Positions 37,120 to 49,346 of a stretch of DNA of 64,000 bases are shown here, one piece after another. Made by a program: the position numbers and the translations under genes. The notes below the pieces were generated by a model, which was not told where the DNA came from, did not search any database, and saw nothing but the letters and a program-made list of their open reading frames with translations. Each line of letters opens with the position of its first letter. Position 1 is the stretch's first letter. The DNA is from Labia minor (lineage: Eukaryota > Arthropoda > Insecta > Dermaptera > Spongiphoridae), in the NCBI GenBank assembly GCA_963082975.1, contig OY720344.1, positions 36,386,033 to 36,450,032 on the forward strand. The letters run 5' to 3'.

Positions 37120-37940
37120 GGCGGTAATCTGTAATCAATTTTTATTTCATAATGAGACGAGACCGAAACTTTTTTAAACAATAAAAAATAATAAAAAAAA
37201 ATACAACCCAATTGTTTCAAAGAGAAAGACATTAGGTGATCTTTCAAAAATGGCATTTTTTGTTTATTTAAATAGAGGAAAATGATCCAAATATAATATA
37301 TATCCTTGTATTGGGAAAGAAAATAGATGAAAAACATTTAAGTATTATACTATATTATTTCTTTTATCTAATATTTTAATTTTAATTTATTCTCAAATGT
37401 ATTCAGCCACATTCGGCATTACAAATCAATCAAAAAATACAAAGTTCACAAAAATACGCTCCATTATGCTTAGAGCATTTACAGTCCCATAATAAACCAC
37501 ACATCACATCGCAATCCTTCTCACACAATCAATCATCACATCATCATCACATCTGAATCATTGTCAAAATACTCTTTTATCTAATATCAAGCAAGTATAC
37601 AATGAGAAATTATAATCATCTTATTACAGTTTAGATAGTAATAGATATATTACATATTTATATTAAAAATACTATATTTTTAAAGTTAAATTAATCAAAA
37701 TTGATTTTGACTATCTCATTGCTTTATCTCTCTATACAATTATTTTACCTATCACACATCTAAAATATTTCTAAATATAAATATATATTTACTATATACT
37801 ATCATATATATACTATATCATAAAAATGTAAAAAATTAATTGGTTTTAATATTTATTTGTTTAATAATTTTTTTAAGCCATTTTATGATACATTTTTTTA
37901 CATTTAGTCATAGTATTTTTACTATAAATTAAAACTAAAA
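37120..37940. other. AT-rich sequence, nothing recognised
   Basis: A short tcatcacatcatcatcacat patch near 37532 is the only local pattern. Confidence 0.45.
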
Positions 37941-37944
37941 CCTT

Positions 37945-38012
37945 TATAATCCTGGCCTGCCGAACTTGAGTTCGAGAGATCGATCCTCACAAGTTCATTT
38001 AGATTTAAGAAT
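37945..38012 (+). repeat. Possible SINE-like repeat, copy 2
   Basis: Relative of 2446-2512. It contains cctgccgaacttgagttcg and agatcgatcctcac, the latter similar to a Pol III box B. Boundaries unknown. Confidence 0.3.
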
Positions 38013-38324
38013 AAATGAAAATAATTCTCAATAATTCTGAAAAGATGGCTGAAATAGAAATGTATTACAAAAGCCAATAATAATAAAAAATAAACATTTT
38101 GCAATAAATTTACATGATGAAATTAAAATGAAATTATCAATTAGTAACTATTTTTTGAAGTAAATATTTATTGAAACTTTGCTAAAAAAAAGTTAAGTCT
38201 TATATGGAGGATTCAATGATATATTAATTTGAGTTTGATATTCCCTCAAAAGAAATTTTCATTTAAGTTATATAGTTGTAAGTATCTATTAAAAATGATT
38301 TTATTATACATTATAGATATACAA

Positions 38325-38463
38325 GACTCTTGAGTGGTTTAGTGGTTAGCACGACTGTCTACGACACTGAAGACTCAAATTCGGGCTCAGGGAAATTCAA
38401 TAATTAATAATTTATCTTTAAAGCTATACGTCTATATAAGGGTCTATCCGCAAATAATAATAA
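38325..38463 (+). mobile_element. tRNA-derived SINE with 13-bp target-site duplication
   Basis: About 139 bp flanked by a perfect 13-bp direct repeat tatagatatacaa (38312-38324 and 38464-38476). The 5' part is tRNA-like: box A-like tgagtggtttagtggttagc, then an eroded box B aagactcaaattcgggctc. The unrelated 3' part ends in a short (AAT)n tail. Composition, size, tail and duplication are all as expected for a SINE mobilised by a LINE. It is not a functional tRNA gene because acceptor-stem pairing is absent. Confidence 0.88.
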
Positions 38464-38484
38464 TATAGATATACAAATCAAAAT

Positions 38485-38880
38485 GTTTTAAAAATTAAAA
38501 CGTTTTCAAAATATAAGCTATTATCCTTATATATATATATATGAATATAATTATAATCATTTTAAAAATAAATAGAAAAAATTACTAATTTAATATGCGA
38601 TTTCTGCCCCTACAATATATATATATATATTGTATTTAAATAAAATTTGTATCATAAATTCTTTTAAAATATATTTCATTTTTGATTTAACGTTTTGTAA
38701 CCTATTTATAAGATTTTTATTAAACCTCCCAGGCAAATTCAAAAAAAAAATGTTTGTAGTACTTATCAACTTAAAAAATAAATTACCTCCTCCTCTGATA
38801 TTTTCATCTTTTAATAAAAATTTTCCTTCCATGTTTTCTCTAATATTTTATTTCATTCCATTAATATTAATTTTAATTAA
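38485..38880. other. AT-rich sequence, nothing recognised
   Basis: TA tracts near 38531-38541 and 38616-38630. The ORFs are AT-rich and unrecognised. Confidence 0.4.
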
Positions 38881-38884
38881 CGGA

Positions 38885-39350
38885 ACTGAAATGGAACCAG
38901 AATCCAAAAAAGAGTACCAAGCAAGATGAAGAAGAGAAAATATGAGGGTAGTGTTGCTGCTGCTTTCCTTGTTGGTGATGTTATTGAGGTGTGGGGGTTC
39001 GGAGGGAGTGGGGGGAGGAGGAGGAAGTGAAATGGGAGAAGTGAACAGAGTTGCTAAAAAAATTGGTTCGTTACGTCGAACGAGTAGAATTAGGTTAAAA
39101 GAGAGTTATTTATTTCTTTGACATTTGAAAATTATATTCATTTATCCCCTCATTCACCTCACCCAGCTCTTCACCCTCAAGGGTGAGTATAGCAAGAAAC
39201 AACCCCCTCTACAAAAGATAAATAAATTATATCCTAAAACTCAATTGAAAAAAAATCTCTACTACCAAATGGTTATAGTTAAGTGGATGGAAAGAGAAGA
39301 AAGAAGGATGAATGAAATTTCTATCGATTCAAATCAGAAAAAAATGAAAT
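38885..39350. other. Mixed purine/GT-rich block
   Basis: G-rich stretch near 38990-39030 (gggggttcggagggagtggg). The open frame 39125-39352 is Lys-rich and unrecognised. It could be a regulatory block. Confidence 0.25.
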
Positions 39351-39354
39351 AAAG

Positions 39355-40285
39355 TCCGAAATCTATTTATTTTTTTCAATTAATATATATATATAAATAA
39401 AGTTTTTATTATTTTTTGAAAAATAATAAAGAATAATATACACTTATATATATATAAGTTTGACAAAATATTTCATTCAATTGAAATATAATATAAAAAC
39501 TTTCAACAATTTATTGATGATGAATAATAATTATTACATCATATCATTAAATTTACCTAATTTAATTTATTAAATAATTATTATAATAGAATTCTAAAAT
39601 TAAATTTATTTTTATTTATTTTATTTGATTTATTATCATTGTTTTTATTATTATATTTACTACTATTATTGAATAACTTAATTAAATTTATATATAAACT
39701 ATGGATCATTGATATTGGAATACCATAAATAACAAACTCTCTTCGAGTTATTATTAATTATAACATAAATACGTTTTATATTTATTTATTTATTGTTGTA
39801 TTATTTGGATTTACTATAGAAAATACAATGCAATCTAAATGTGTCATTATTGTTCTTGGAAGCCGATACACCCTTAATAAAAAGATTAACATAAAATTAT
39901 TAAAAATTGTTGAAGTAGAAAAATGAATTATACTATGTATACGATAGATATATATAATTGTAAGAATACAAACTTCCGACTCTTTAAAGAATAAAAAACA
40001 TATTACGATTAATTATTAAATTATCGTGAAATAATAACACAAATATTTCTTTTCAAGGCATTAGAATATGCCTTAATAATTATTAGAATGTATTAGAAAA
40101 ATAAATATCGAATGTCAAATAAATAAGAATATTACAAAATTTATAAAATATCTAATTATCAAAACAAATAAAAATGGTGTTATAACTTTATTTCTATTTA
40201 TAATCAGAAAAATTTGTTTGATTGTAAGAGATATCTAAAAAAATATGAGTTTTTTCATCAATGGAATATTTATTTTAATTCATTT
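39355..40285. other. AT-rich sequence, nothing recognised
   Basis: No coding or repeat boundary recognised. Confidence 0.5.
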
Positions 40286-40299
40286 TTTTTTCAAATGAA

Positions 40300-40325
40300 A
40301 GATATTGAATGATTTTGAAAATTTC
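40300..40325 (+). repeat. 26-bp exact repeat (second copy at 42247-42272)
   Basis: The 26 bases agedate to one exact match at 42247-42272 in the same orientation (beginning agatattgaatg, ending gaaaatttc). The flanks diverge at once. Origin unknown. Confidence 0.7.
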
Positions 40326-40765
40326 CAGTCCGATTAAAGATTGGGTTCGTATGGGCTAAAAAAATCCACTGGGTAACAGAACGTGGTAGAACACGTATCG
40401 ATTGCATTTCTGCAGTATGCCACGAACACGGATGGCGGTTGAGGGTTGTGGGAGGTGGATGAGTAGAGTGGGTCTTGCAAAGGGAGCGAGAGGCTTCCAT
40501 CCAACCGCCCCCGCCACCCCAACCCCAACAACCCCCCGGCCAAATCCGCCAGAGAGCTGTGCCACCAACACGGCCGCTCTGTATATATGTGCTATGTGCT
40601 CTTGTAGTGGGCTAAGCCGACACGAGGGCCTCCCAACCACCCTCGCCCATTCCAAGCTCTCTGTCAGCCCTTTGCACCCCCTTCAGGCTCTCAACTCGGC
40701 TCGAAAACCTTGACACTCACTATATACCAACTCATCCGTTGCGTTACGATATATACAATAAAAGG
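40326..40765. other. GC-rich island, candidate regulatory element
   Basis: C-rich on the + strand in the middle (aaccgcccccgccacccc). CpG occurs in ccacgaacacggatggcgg. Overlapping ORFs on both strands are low complexity. Confidence 0.35.
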
Positions 40766-41279
40766 ATGGCCTACTTTCTACTCTGCACACCTACACAGTA
40801 GTACTCTATCTGTACGTTGCTTTTAATATAAAATTTCGAAAAAAAGAGACTAAAATAAAATGAAGAGTGGTTCGTTGCATCCCTTCCCGTCGTCTCTTTG
40901 CAACTAACAAAAAACCAAACAAAGAGAAAAACAAATTTAATTTTTAAAACAAAAAATAAAAAAAAAAAAACAAAAAACGAAAAAGAGAATGACAAACAAA
41001 AAAGTATACAACGAAATGTATTTTATTCTATCAAAAAAATAATATCATATATTTAAAAATAATATATAATAATAATGATAAAAAATTTGAATTTTTTTTA
41101 AAAAAGAAAATCTCTTGTATTTTGAAATTCACATAAATTCAAAAACAACAACATAAAAAAATAATAGTTTCTTTTTAATTAATGTTTTAAGAATATTATT
41201 AATATATTTTTTTATAATAATTATATTTGATGCAAAAGTACTAATTATTTTTGCTATTTTTGATATATGTTGATAATAG

Positions 41280-41665
41280 ATGGACAATCAAAGCGAGTTG
41301 GAGATGTTAGAGTAGGAGAATAAAAGAAGCAAGTGGCTGGATGAAAAAAATGAGAGGAGAGGGCTTAAGGGGATGAGTCATGAGCACAAATTGAGTTGTC
41401 GGAATGACCCCGGGTCATATTCTTTTCTGATCCTGGAAAAAAAATTTAATGATATCTTAGCTATATTTTTTCTTCTGTCCACCACTCCAACTCACCCCCC
41501 TATCCCTTATTCTCATCATTTCTACTGCCCCGTTGGTTCCTCCTTTACTCTGTTCCATTCTTTTTCTCTTCTTCCTCGTGATAGTGAAGAATAAATGCTG
41601 CTTATCAGCAGGGATTATAGCTTCGCCTGGTCACGACATTTCCCATCACTTATGACCTCAAAAAG
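41280..41665. other. Balanced-composition block
   Basis: Purine-rich start (gttagagtaggagaataaaag), then balanced sequence. The open frame 41373-41594 is unrecognised. Candidate regulatory element only. Confidence 0.25.
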
Positions 41666-41669
41666 AAAA

Positions 41670-43295
41670 AAAAGGGATTTGACCAGTGCTGTCAATATTT
41701 CAACAACGACATGAATTTGAAAAGAACAAAAGTTCGGGAAAAAATGAGACTGGAGGGGAGACAATTTCATATATATATCGATTTTATATATATATTTCGA
41801 TCAGAGGCTTATATTTGAAAAACAATCATTATTCAACAAATTTTTAACTGTTTTATTGACTTTTTTGAGAAAAAATAATATAAATAGTAATTTATAAATA
41901 GTTATATTCAATAAGTGATATGAATATTATTTTTATTTAAAATAAAATTATCTACTCCTTTAAATTTATTTTTATGAATAATAAATTACTTTTGTTATTA
42001 TTTTAAAAACAAAGAAAAAAAATTCACAAATGTTGATTTATATATAATTTGCATAATTGTAATTAATAATATTATTATTATTAAAAAGTTTATTTTAGCA
42101 TTAAAAAAAATATCTTCTTTTCCATCATGTCAATGGCGAAATTCACTTTTCAAATTAGTTTCTAAAGTGATTAGATGAAAAATTTAATTATTAATAACTT
42201 TTATTTATAATATATAAAACCAATCATTATTTACAATTAGAATATAAGATATTGAATGATTTTGAAAATTTCAATAATAATTCAATAAAATATAATAATA
42301 TAATAATATATGAAATAAGAATATAGTCAGTTATAAAAGTTATCAAATCATAAATTATTAAAAAATTATAATCCTTAAATTTTATCCAATTTTACATTAG
42401 TAAATTTCAAGACTTAAATCTCGTATATTAATTATAATAAAAATAGATTTATATTAAATCGCTGTGAAATTTATTTAATTATAAAATATTTTCCTTTATA
42501 TAACTTTGCCATTTATAGCATATATCCAAATTTCTTCTCTCAATGGTATATTTGTTATCTAAAAATTCTAAATGATATTTCTAGATTGTGATTAATATAA
42601 CTAAATTACTTTATTACTAAAAATCTACTATATTACTAAACTCTTGGAAAATTTAAAAAATTTGAAAATATTAGATACGGGTATATAAGTTTTAATATTG
42701 TCAAAATATTCACCTCGGTCTATGCTGACTAGAACACACATGCAGCGTTTACAATTTACACTATATATAAGTATATATTGCATATTTTAATTGTTTAACT
42801 TTTTATTTAAAATATTTTTAATAATTATACTAAAAAACTATTTGTTTTTTACTTTCGACTCTACATTTGTTTAAATTTCCGAACAAAGTATTAAAAATTT
42901 TTGCTATCTTTAAATGAGCATTACAAGTTAAAAGAACATATATGAGAAAATTTATATTTTAACTTTTTAAGGGATATACGATATTTAATAAAAAGTGAGC
43001 CTGTTCATAACGCATGGCAAATAAATATTGTTTAATGAAATTATCGTTTCGGTTAATCTTCATTTTCAGCAACTTTATGAATTAAATCAAACAGATTCAA
43101 AATAATATATAATTCATTATTTGAATATGTTTGTGTGATGAATAATGAGAAACGATCAAATTACTATTATTTCATAAAAATATCTATCACAATTCAATAG
43201 ATTGCGACTAATATGATCTATTACAGATATGAATTTAATATTTCCCTGGAATTTGTATATATATATATATATATAACATTTTTTTTACTTCCATT
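41670..43295. other. AT-rich sequence; contains copy 2 of the 26-bp repeat
   Basis: No coding signal. An exact 26-bp match to 40300-40325 lies at 42247-42272. A TA tract occurs at about 43256-43274. Confidence 0.45.
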
Positions 43296-43498
43296 TCAAT
43301 TACCATTTGATCGTCCCCGTATGATTGTCTCTCCTTTTTGTCTCCATTCTATCATCTCTTTTACGCCAACCCCACTCTTTCTCGAATAATCAAATTTCAT
43401 TTCAAATTATGTATCAAGATCAATCGTAGAGCATAAACGAACCGCAATGATTCATCGATCCAGACTAAATTTAATATCTCTATACCCAGTATCATCAA

Positions 43499-43499
<1 letters not shown>

Positions 43500-43534
<35 letters not shown>

Positions 43535-43535
43535 C
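43500..43535. repeat. ATT trinucleotide microsatellite
   Basis: About eleven tandem ATT units. A shorter one follows at about 43819-43834. Confidence 0.9.
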
Positions 43536-43719
43536 GTCATGACCAGTTTACACAGTAAGGACCCCTCTTGAATTATCGCTCCTTTCGTTTTCTTCATTTC
43601 CACCCCTGGAATCTTAACCATCATAAGGCTATAATAATTATTATTTTCTCTTGCTTATATGGCCAGCTCTCAAAACGATCTTACACAAAAAAATGAGTGA
43701 AAGAGAGAAAAAAACGAAC

Positions 43720-43743
43720 GAAGAATGAGAGAGAGAGAGAGAG
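43720..43743. repeat. GA microsatellite
   Basis: Run of gagagagagagagagag in a purine-rich strand. Confidence 0.8.
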
Positions 43744-44079
43744 GAAGAAACTAAGGGGGTGGAATCGTAAACTTAACGTAGTGGTAACTTTATACCATAA
43801 TAAAAGCAAGGATGGATTATTATTATTATTATTATAATCTCGAAGGAAGCAGATGAAATATTTCTTGAACATAATCAATGAATAATTAAAATTTTCCCTT
43901 ATATAGTAATTATTATATTATAGGTATACATATTTTTTTGTTTCCAAATTGTTTCTTCATCAAATTTTACTTGCATTTTCATTATTATAATTATCATATG
44001 CATTTAATTTATCTATTTAAAATAAAAAATAAAAAATAAATAACAAAAATAAAAATACTTTAAGCATTGGTAATAAAAT

Positions 44080-44400
44080 GGCTCGAGAGGAGCTCTTATT
44101 CTATTTCCTATTGAAGTGTACGATAGTAAAATCTTTTGCAAAGATATATTATATGGTTACCTATAAAGTGTGTGTTGAGTTCTTTATTTCTTTTGATTTT
44201 CTTGTTAAAAGCTCATTTAACCGGAAATAGATTTGGATCGCAACGAAAACTGCTCTTAAATCCTTTTAATGGGTTCCTAACTAATAGCAATAAGCGCACG
44301 GCAAACGACTCGGGGCTGAAATTGACAATATCCTTGTGAGAGATGAAGAAGGTAGCAGTAGCACTGACCTTCTTTGCCCTCCTCATCATCCCTCTCTCTC
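44080..44400. other. Balanced-composition block, candidate regulatory element
   Basis: Contains aagctcatttaaccgg and taagcgcacggcaaacgactc. The short open frame 44136-44339 has no recognisable domain. Confidence 0.25.
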
Positions 44401-44629
44401 TGACTCATTATATATCTTTCTATCTGTATATTCTATAAAATATTTTCAAAAATAATAATCAATTTTCCGAATTATGAATAAAAATCCATTTAATAATAAT
44501 TCTTTCAATTTATATAGATTCATTGATATGTTTGTTTTATATTACTATAATATATATATATAAATTAATTAATTTACATTAACAACAACAATATATAATA
44601 ATATACAATATTAACAATATATATATATA

Positions 44630-45151
44630 CGAGAGCAGGTCAATAAATCCTTGACTTTTTGAATGAAACACAAGTTTTTTGGATAAAAAAATTATTTTAT
44701 TTTTCAACCTCTCCTTTGAGCTTATTACATTTCGACCAACGATTCTCCAATTTTTTTTATCCCTTGCAAAAAATAAGATTTTTCGAGGACATCAAAATAG
44801 ATTTGTTTGTGAGATGATTTTATCGTTGTAGTCAAATCTCTTTCCGCCGAGCCATTTCTTCAGGTTTGGAAACAAGAAATAGTCACTCGGGGTTAAATCC
44901 GGAGAATAGGGCGGATGAGTGAACAATTCGTATCCCAATTCATGGATTTTCATGGAAATTCACTTTTTTCCATTTTCTAATCATTTCACCTAGTAGTCTA
45001 CTATTAATGGATGTCAAAAAAAAAACTAAAAGAGCCAGCTGGATTAAATTACGACAGGAGTCAGCTGATAGTTGCCTGTTGACATGAGCAGTGTGTGGCA
45101 TTTCATTTAAGAGACAGGAAATTCAAAAAGTCACGTACTTATTGTACCTCG
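44630..45151 (-). mobile_element. Internally deleted mariner (family A, copy 3, both TIRs intact)
   Basis: 522 bp. The left end cgagagcaggtcaataa ... gactttttgaat and the right end (reverse complement cgaggtacaataagt ... gactttttgaat) form TIRs of about 32 bp. TA lies directly outside each end. The minus strand encodes LFTHPPYSPDLTPSDYFLF and NLKKWLGGKRFDYND, the C-terminal domain with the third catalytic Asp, followed by a degraded terminus. The start region MEKSEF sits just upstream, joined across the same internal deletion as the 17.8 and 25.3 kb copies. Non-autonomous. Confidence 0.92.
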
Positions 45152-45154
45152 TAT

Positions 45155-45480
45155 ATATATTAGAAAACTTACAGGCAGGGTCATTTTACTAATACTTTTT
45201 ATATACGAGAATATTAAATTCTAATCACTGCGAAAATGATTATCTCTGAATCTTTGAAGATAATACAGTTATCTTTTTTACTTCTTTATTTATATATTTA
45301 AAATTAAAATTTAAATAATTTTACTTCTTTATATACTATATATATATATATATATATATAAATTGGAAAAAGATCTTCTAGATACTACTTGTACTATAAA
45401 CTTAATAACAAAAGCTCACAAGAACAATAAACACTTAACAAAATATTCATATGTCTCTGTTATATCAACATTGATTTAAA
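45155..45480. other. AT-rich sequence with TA microsatellite
   Basis: (TA)n at about 45338-45361. Nothing else recognised. Confidence 0.45.
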
Positions 45481-45484
45481 ATAG

Positions 45485-45560
45485 GGGAACTTGTACAATC
45501 CCCGGGGAGCGCCGATCAAACAACACAAATCATTGCCAATGCATACGCAGCCGTTATCAG
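45485..45560 (+). other. Splice-bounded GC-richer patch, possible short exon
   Basis: 76 bp bounded by acceptor-like aaaatag and donor-like tatcag|gtaaca, in an AT-rich setting about 0.9 kb before the first sure NOL4 exon. All three frames are open. To join the next exon in phase 0 the frame would read GTCTIPGERRSNNTNHC ... RYQ, which does not resemble NOL4. Another frame (ELVQSPGSADQTTQIIANAY) looks more protein-like but has the wrong phase. Coding status is doubtful. Confidence 0.18.
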
Positions 45561-45609
45561 GTAACAATGCCCACATAGGTATCTTATATGGACCTTAACC
45601 ATGCAAACG

Positions 45610-46450
45610 TTTCAGGTATTTTCGTTTTGTAATATATTAATTAGAAACGAGATGAATGAAAAGCCAATTGTTTAGATAAGAGGTCATTTCTTAGAAGAAT
45701 GTTCAATCAAATCTTAAATCCTGGCTATTTGGGAATTATCAAGTCGTAGTTGTCAAAATCTCATTTTTTTTTTCTTCCTTTTTACATTACTTTGACATTA
45801 ATATATTAGTATTATATAAAAACTTTTGAAAGTTGAAGGAATCATTAACATTAAAATTTTATATTTTATACCTACAAATTTTTAACAATTTAATATTTTT
45901 CTTTAAAATCTTTGTTTAATATTCTCACAATAGAAAATTAAATTTATAGTTATCATTATCTATTTTTGTTGTAATATAATATTTATATTTATTATTAACT
46001 TTTTTGTCTATTTAGTTTTTCAAATAAAATATTTTATATTATTCCATTCAAAATATACAAAATATATATCTAATTTAAAGTTACATTTTCTTAAATAAAA
46101 AATTAAAAAACCTGTAAAACTATTTCTTCATATTATCTATATTACAAAAGTGTGGAAAAAAATATATTTTGGTAGAAGATATAGTCGAAATAGTAGAAAG
46201 CTATAAATACATAAGTTTATACATACTATTTCTACTTTAAAAAATAATTTATTTATTTATTTATTTCATACTTTGTAGTGCTTGTCATGATACTCAAAAC
46301 ACACATTTTACTATTCTTTTATATATATATGTCTGAATATTTAATAGTTTTTCTAATTTGCCATTTGACAATTTTTCGCTAGTATCGCTCTTAATGAAAA
46401 ATTAGATGAGGACATTATAATAATCTAACTCATATTTTTTGTTTTTTATA
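45610..46450. other. AT-rich sequence preceding the first recognised NOL4 exon
   Basis: No coding signal. T-rich tract and acceptor at the right edge. Confidence 0.5.
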
Positions 46451-46451
46451 G

Positions 46452-46571
46452 GATGGATCATACAAGAAAGTAGCAGTTGTAGAAAATTTCTTCGATATCA
46501 TTTATGCGGTACATGTGGAATTAGGTGGAAGAGCTGGAAAACATGCTGGACAAAAAAGGACATATCGTACA
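46452..46571 (+). CDS. NOL4: NOL4-family protein, internal coding exon (first recognised exon)
   Basis: Internal exon of 120 nt (40 codons), phase 0 at both ends. It is bounded by an acceptor after a T-rich tract (ttttttatag) and a consensus donor (aca|gtaagt). The translation contains KVAVVENFFDIIYAVHVEL and GKHAGQKRTYRT. These match the most conserved block of vertebrate NOL4/NOL4L (VAVVEDFFDIIY ... KHAGQKRTY), which runs straight into the 'SESYAFLPREAV' segment found here in the next exon. NOL4 proteins are nuclear or nucleolar proteins expressed mainly in nervous tissue; their biochemical function is poorly known and no catalytic motif is visible. The segment VELGGRAGKHAGQ is slightly different in length from vertebrates, as expected for a variable linker. 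Family assignment is from recognition of the motif, not from a search. The upstream neighbour exon was not identified with confidence. Confidence 0.9.
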
Positions 46572-47881
46572 GTAAGTTTTCCACTAATATTCTATTTTTT
46601 CTTTTTTAATTATTAATTATATATATTATTATACTATTATATATTATGCTTTTACTACATAATATAATATATATCTTAGTTTCTATGACATAATTATCAT
46701 TCATATTTTTCATATATAGAATAATATTCTAACGCTGATCGAAAACATATTAGTACAACAAGCAACATAGAAATAGAACTTTTAAAATGTTCATGTAATT
46801 AAACCTATTTATTTATTTATTAATCTTTCTCAATAAGAAGTTACATCAACGTTTTAGTAGACTAAGATGTCAATACGTTCTAATGGTACTCATGTTTAAT
46901 AATTCATAATAATAATATATATTTTAATCAAACAAAACTTTTATTTTTATGAAATGAAAAATTCATAACTTTGTAAAACAATGAAAGAATTGTTATATGA
47001 TAATATATTCCTGTTTACATTTTATATTGTTTATAAAAACTTTAATTATAACCAATTTAACGTCATTGTGAAAGATTACATTAAATACAAAATTATTATT
47101 AAATTTATCAAATTGCCAATCAAACTTACTCATATTTAATATTTAAAATTATTAATAAAAAAATATGTTATTCATATATGCGATAGATTTTTTATTATTA
47201 TTTCACCTAAAACGATAATTAATATTTTATTTTATTGAAATAAAATATAAATATATGTTTATTTATAATTATTTATTTATTAAAGAATAATATAAATAAT
47301 TCAATTATTAGGTAAAAAAATATATCAACCAATTATGTAATTTGTTTGGATAAAATAAATATCTAATTGGCGATGTTTAATTATACAATGGAACATCATA
47401 CATAATATATATTCTTGTTTGCTTTTTTTTTATTAAATTATCAATAGACATAAAATATATGATTGGGTTTAAGTTTCATACATAAATCATATAAAAAATC
47501 TTATAATTATTTTTCTTTTATTAAGTGATCAATAGTATTAATTTTAATTTATTTATTATTAATTGATTTTTATCATGACTTATAATAAAGAAAATACAAA
47601 TTTATTTATTTATATTTTAAATTAACTATTGATACTAAGAGACTAGCTTATTATTTATAGGACTGATCTTGAAATGATCGAGCCAATGAACCTTGCCATA
47701 GATCTAAGATTAAATAATTAATTAATTTAAAATAAATGCCGATGCTGGCTAAGATGGGCATTGATCTCAAAAGCAGATAAATTATAAAAAATAATATTAA
47801 AAATATCTTAATATCTTATTATATACATATATATATATATGTATATTTCATAAACCCATATTTACAGGGTATCTTGTAACA

Positions 47882-48266
47882 CAGTGTTTCTCAACCTTTT
47901 TAGACCAAACGCCCCCTTTGAAAGACCCATTCCTTAATTCGCCCCCCTATAAATTTTTATAGATAAAAATTGCATGATAATCCCTAACTAGGTGATACTT
48001 AGAGCCATATTGAAAAATCGAGTTTCAGAACCTGATTGCAAAATCATCTGACCTTTTTTAGAACCATATTGAAAAAAAATTGAAAAAAAGAGGAAATGTT
48101 TAAAAAGCCTCTTCGCAAAATCATCTTACCTTTTTTTAGAGTTGAAAATGATTTCGCCCCCCAAAAATAACTTATCGCCCCCCAAAATCATATAGTCAAA
48201 TAATCGCCCCCTTTGAGATGTCGATCGCCCCCCAGGGGGCGATATCGCCCAGGTTGAGAATCACTG
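47882..48266. mobile_element. hAT-type MITE in NOL4 intron, perfect 8-bp TSD
   Basis: 385 bp bounded by cagtgtttctcaacc and ggttgagaatcactg (TIRs with one-base offset) and flanked by the perfect 8-bp duplication ttgtaaca (47874-47881 and 48267-48274). The interior has repeated cgccccc motifs and two diverged copies of an 'aaaatcatct.accttttttta' unit. No transposase. A partial relative lies at 26812-26905. Confidence 0.93.
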
Positions 48267-48279
48267 TTGTAACAGATTC

Positions 48280-48885
48280 TATTGATTATCTCTTAGAATT
48301 TTTTTGATTTTTTCTATATACATGTATAATTAGAGAAAATGAATTTTTATATTGTTGCGTGATTTTAAATAAAAACTAAAGTTTATTAATCTTCGTTATA
48401 AATTTTGTTAATAAATTATCAAAATTAAGGTTGTTTAAAACACTAACCAAATACTATTTATGTAGTTGCAAAATAATAGGAATAGAATTAGAGAAAATAA
48501 ATTAAAATATGATTAAAAATCTACCTCATCCATGAACTGAAGAATACAATACTTAAATAAAAAAAAATGAATTGAATTTCTTTAAAATTTGTAATAATAC
48601 ACATAGAATCAATGCTTTATCAAATTTTGTTTTAAGTATTTCAAAATGAAGTTCAATTTTTTTCACTTTAATAAGAACATTGAAAAATTTTTAATTCAAA
48701 TAACAATTTTATTAAGTAAAAAATTTTTTTATCACTTCATTTCAATTCCTAGAAAGGAATTTATATTGTAAAATAGAGTAATTCTTTTATTATGAAATTA
48801 TTTTTGTTATATTTGTTTTTTTTTTATTTGTTAATTTACACTTATATTATTAATATTCATATCAGGGTGTCTGATAATATATATG
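48280..48885. other. AT-rich intronic sequence, nothing recognised
   Basis: No coding or repeat boundary recognised. Confidence 0.5.
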
Positions 48886-48889
48886 AGCT

Positions 48890-49313
48890 GATAAGGGGTA
48901 TAGTTGAGTGTTAGGGGTTGTAGCGGGGGAGGGGGAGTAGATTTCGTTTTGACCCTAGCAGACTTGCTGCATGATTGAATTCTGCACTAGCGAGTGCGAG
49001 AGCGAGTGAGACGACGGATGGGGTGGGATGCATCGCAACGGGTGCATCAAATGCACCACCCAACATGGGTTAGATGGGTGGAGGGCATTGGGTGAGTATT
49101 CATCCCCTCGTCAATATACACCCACCGCATACACGTTAACACACACACACAAACGCATACACAAATACATCGAGAGCATAATGGCCTTTGTGTGCGTAGT
49201 GCTATCTCGCTCATGCTAATCATGCTCTGGCCAGGATGATGAACACAGTCGGGGGTGGTTTCCCTCCCGTTCCCATACAGACCATCTCTCTCATTCTACT
49301 ACCCGTCATACTA

Positions 49314-49346
<33 letters not shown>

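Noticed and set aside
38325-38400. tRNA gene
   Set aside because: Box A and box B-like sequences are present, but the acceptor stem does not pair and a retrotransposition tail plus TSD follow, so it is a SINE head.
43500-43535. CRISPR-like or other spaced repeat array
   Set aside because: It is a simple ATT microsatellite. No spaced repeat array was seen anywhere in the window.
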